A program made the position numbers and the translations under genes. A stretch of DNA of 5,463 bases, taken from positions 1 through 5,463 of the forward strand of contig JAGRHX010000618.1 in NCBI GenBank assembly GCA_020444775.1, in the 5' to 3' direction. The number at the start of each line of letters is the position of its first letter. The stretch's first letter is position 1. The notes beneath the pieces are model-generated. The model was not told where the DNA came from and did not search any database. It saw only the letters and a list, made by a program, of their open reading frames with translations. Positions 5,229 to 5,463 of this stretch are shown one piece after another. Source of the stretch: Gammaproteobacteria bacterium. GTDB lineage: Bacteria; Pseudomonadota; Gammaproteobacteria; HK1.

Positions 5229-5463
5229 TCAGCGACGACGCGTGATGCGCAACAGCGCCAGTGCAGGCGCCAGCAGCAAGAATGTGGCCGGTACCGGTAT
5301 CGGTGCCGGAGCGATGATCTGACCGCGCAGCTCGCCGCCCGCATTGCCCACGGTGTGGACGTTCAGATAGAGGCCGTCGGCGAACAGATTGCTCAGCTCG
5401 TCGGCGAGGGTGGTGCCATTGCCCTCTCCAACGGCGCCACCTGCGTGATGTACGAAGGCGCGC
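5229..5463 (-). CDS. CHRD-domain PEP-CTERM protein (C-terminal end, cut by window edge)
   Basis: The frame is open from the right edge to a TGA at 5229-5231 and gives the last 78 residues. The segment reading LFADGLYLNVHT, then GNAGGELRGQI, is the characteristic end of a CHRD (chordin-like) domain, with its G-x-Y-x-N-V-H-T and G-E-x-R-G-Q signatures. It is followed directly by APAPIPVPA, a hydrophobic stretch (TFLLLAPALALL) and RITRRR, which is a PEP-CTERM-type sorting signal. CHRD domains are found in secreted proteins and are thought to be structural or binding modules; no enzymatic activity is known. The protein should be exported and processed by an exosortase. The N-terminus, signal peptide and any further domains lie outside the window. 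The tail resembles those of the two neighbouring PEP-CTERM proteins, so all three are likely clients of one exosortase. Confidence 0.88.
   Translation of the reverse strand, partial: RAFVHHAGGAVGEGNGTTLADELSNLFADGLYLNVHTVGNAGGELRGQIIAPAPIPVPATFLLLAPALALLRITRRR

Noticed and set aside
1..5463. Search for CRISPR arrays, tRNA/rRNA genes, insertion-sequence ends and phage genes
   Set aside because: No regularly spaced repeats, no tRNA-like cloverleaf or rRNA sequence, and no transposase or integrase motifs were seen on either strand.

Overview
The window is GC-rich with GC-heavy third codon positions. All confidently called genes lie on the minus strand. Three adjacent genes encode proteins ending in a PEP-CTERM-type sorting tail (Pro-Val-Pro-Ala motif, hydrophobic helix, Arg cluster). 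This points to a Gram-negative bacterium with an exosortase system, most likely a gamma- or betaproteobacterium. I cannot name the genus, and no exosortase gene lies in the window.

Right part (about 2810-5463), reading leftwards on the minus strand. It starts with the C-terminal end of a CHRD-domain PEP-CTERM protein, cut by the window edge, followed by a strong hairpin terminator (5180-5204). Next is a PQQ-dependent glucose/sorbosone dehydrogenase-like beta-propeller protein with signal peptide and sorting tail. It overlaps by 4 bp (ATGA) a 197-residue secreted PEP-CTERM protein of unknown function. An 11-bp perfect-stem hairpin (2811-2838) closes this unit. The layout suggests a small locus of exported, surface-anchored proteins, with the dehydrogenase and the 197-residue protein translationally coupled.

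Middle (about 2505-2810). A short plus-strand reading frame (51 aa) of uncertain reality faces away from the left-hand operon. Between them is an AT-rich island that could carry divergent promoters.

Left part (1-2504), again on the minus strand. A 3-mercaptopyruvate sulfurtransferase (SseA type) is followed by a serine alpha/beta hydrolase and then by the N-terminal third of an FAD-dependent aromatic-ring hydroxylase of the MhpA/PheA type, which runs off the left edge. The last two, 43 bp apart, look co-transcribed and could act together in catabolism of an aromatic or related compound. The sulfurtransferase may be part of the same transcript (112-bp gap) or simply lie upstream.
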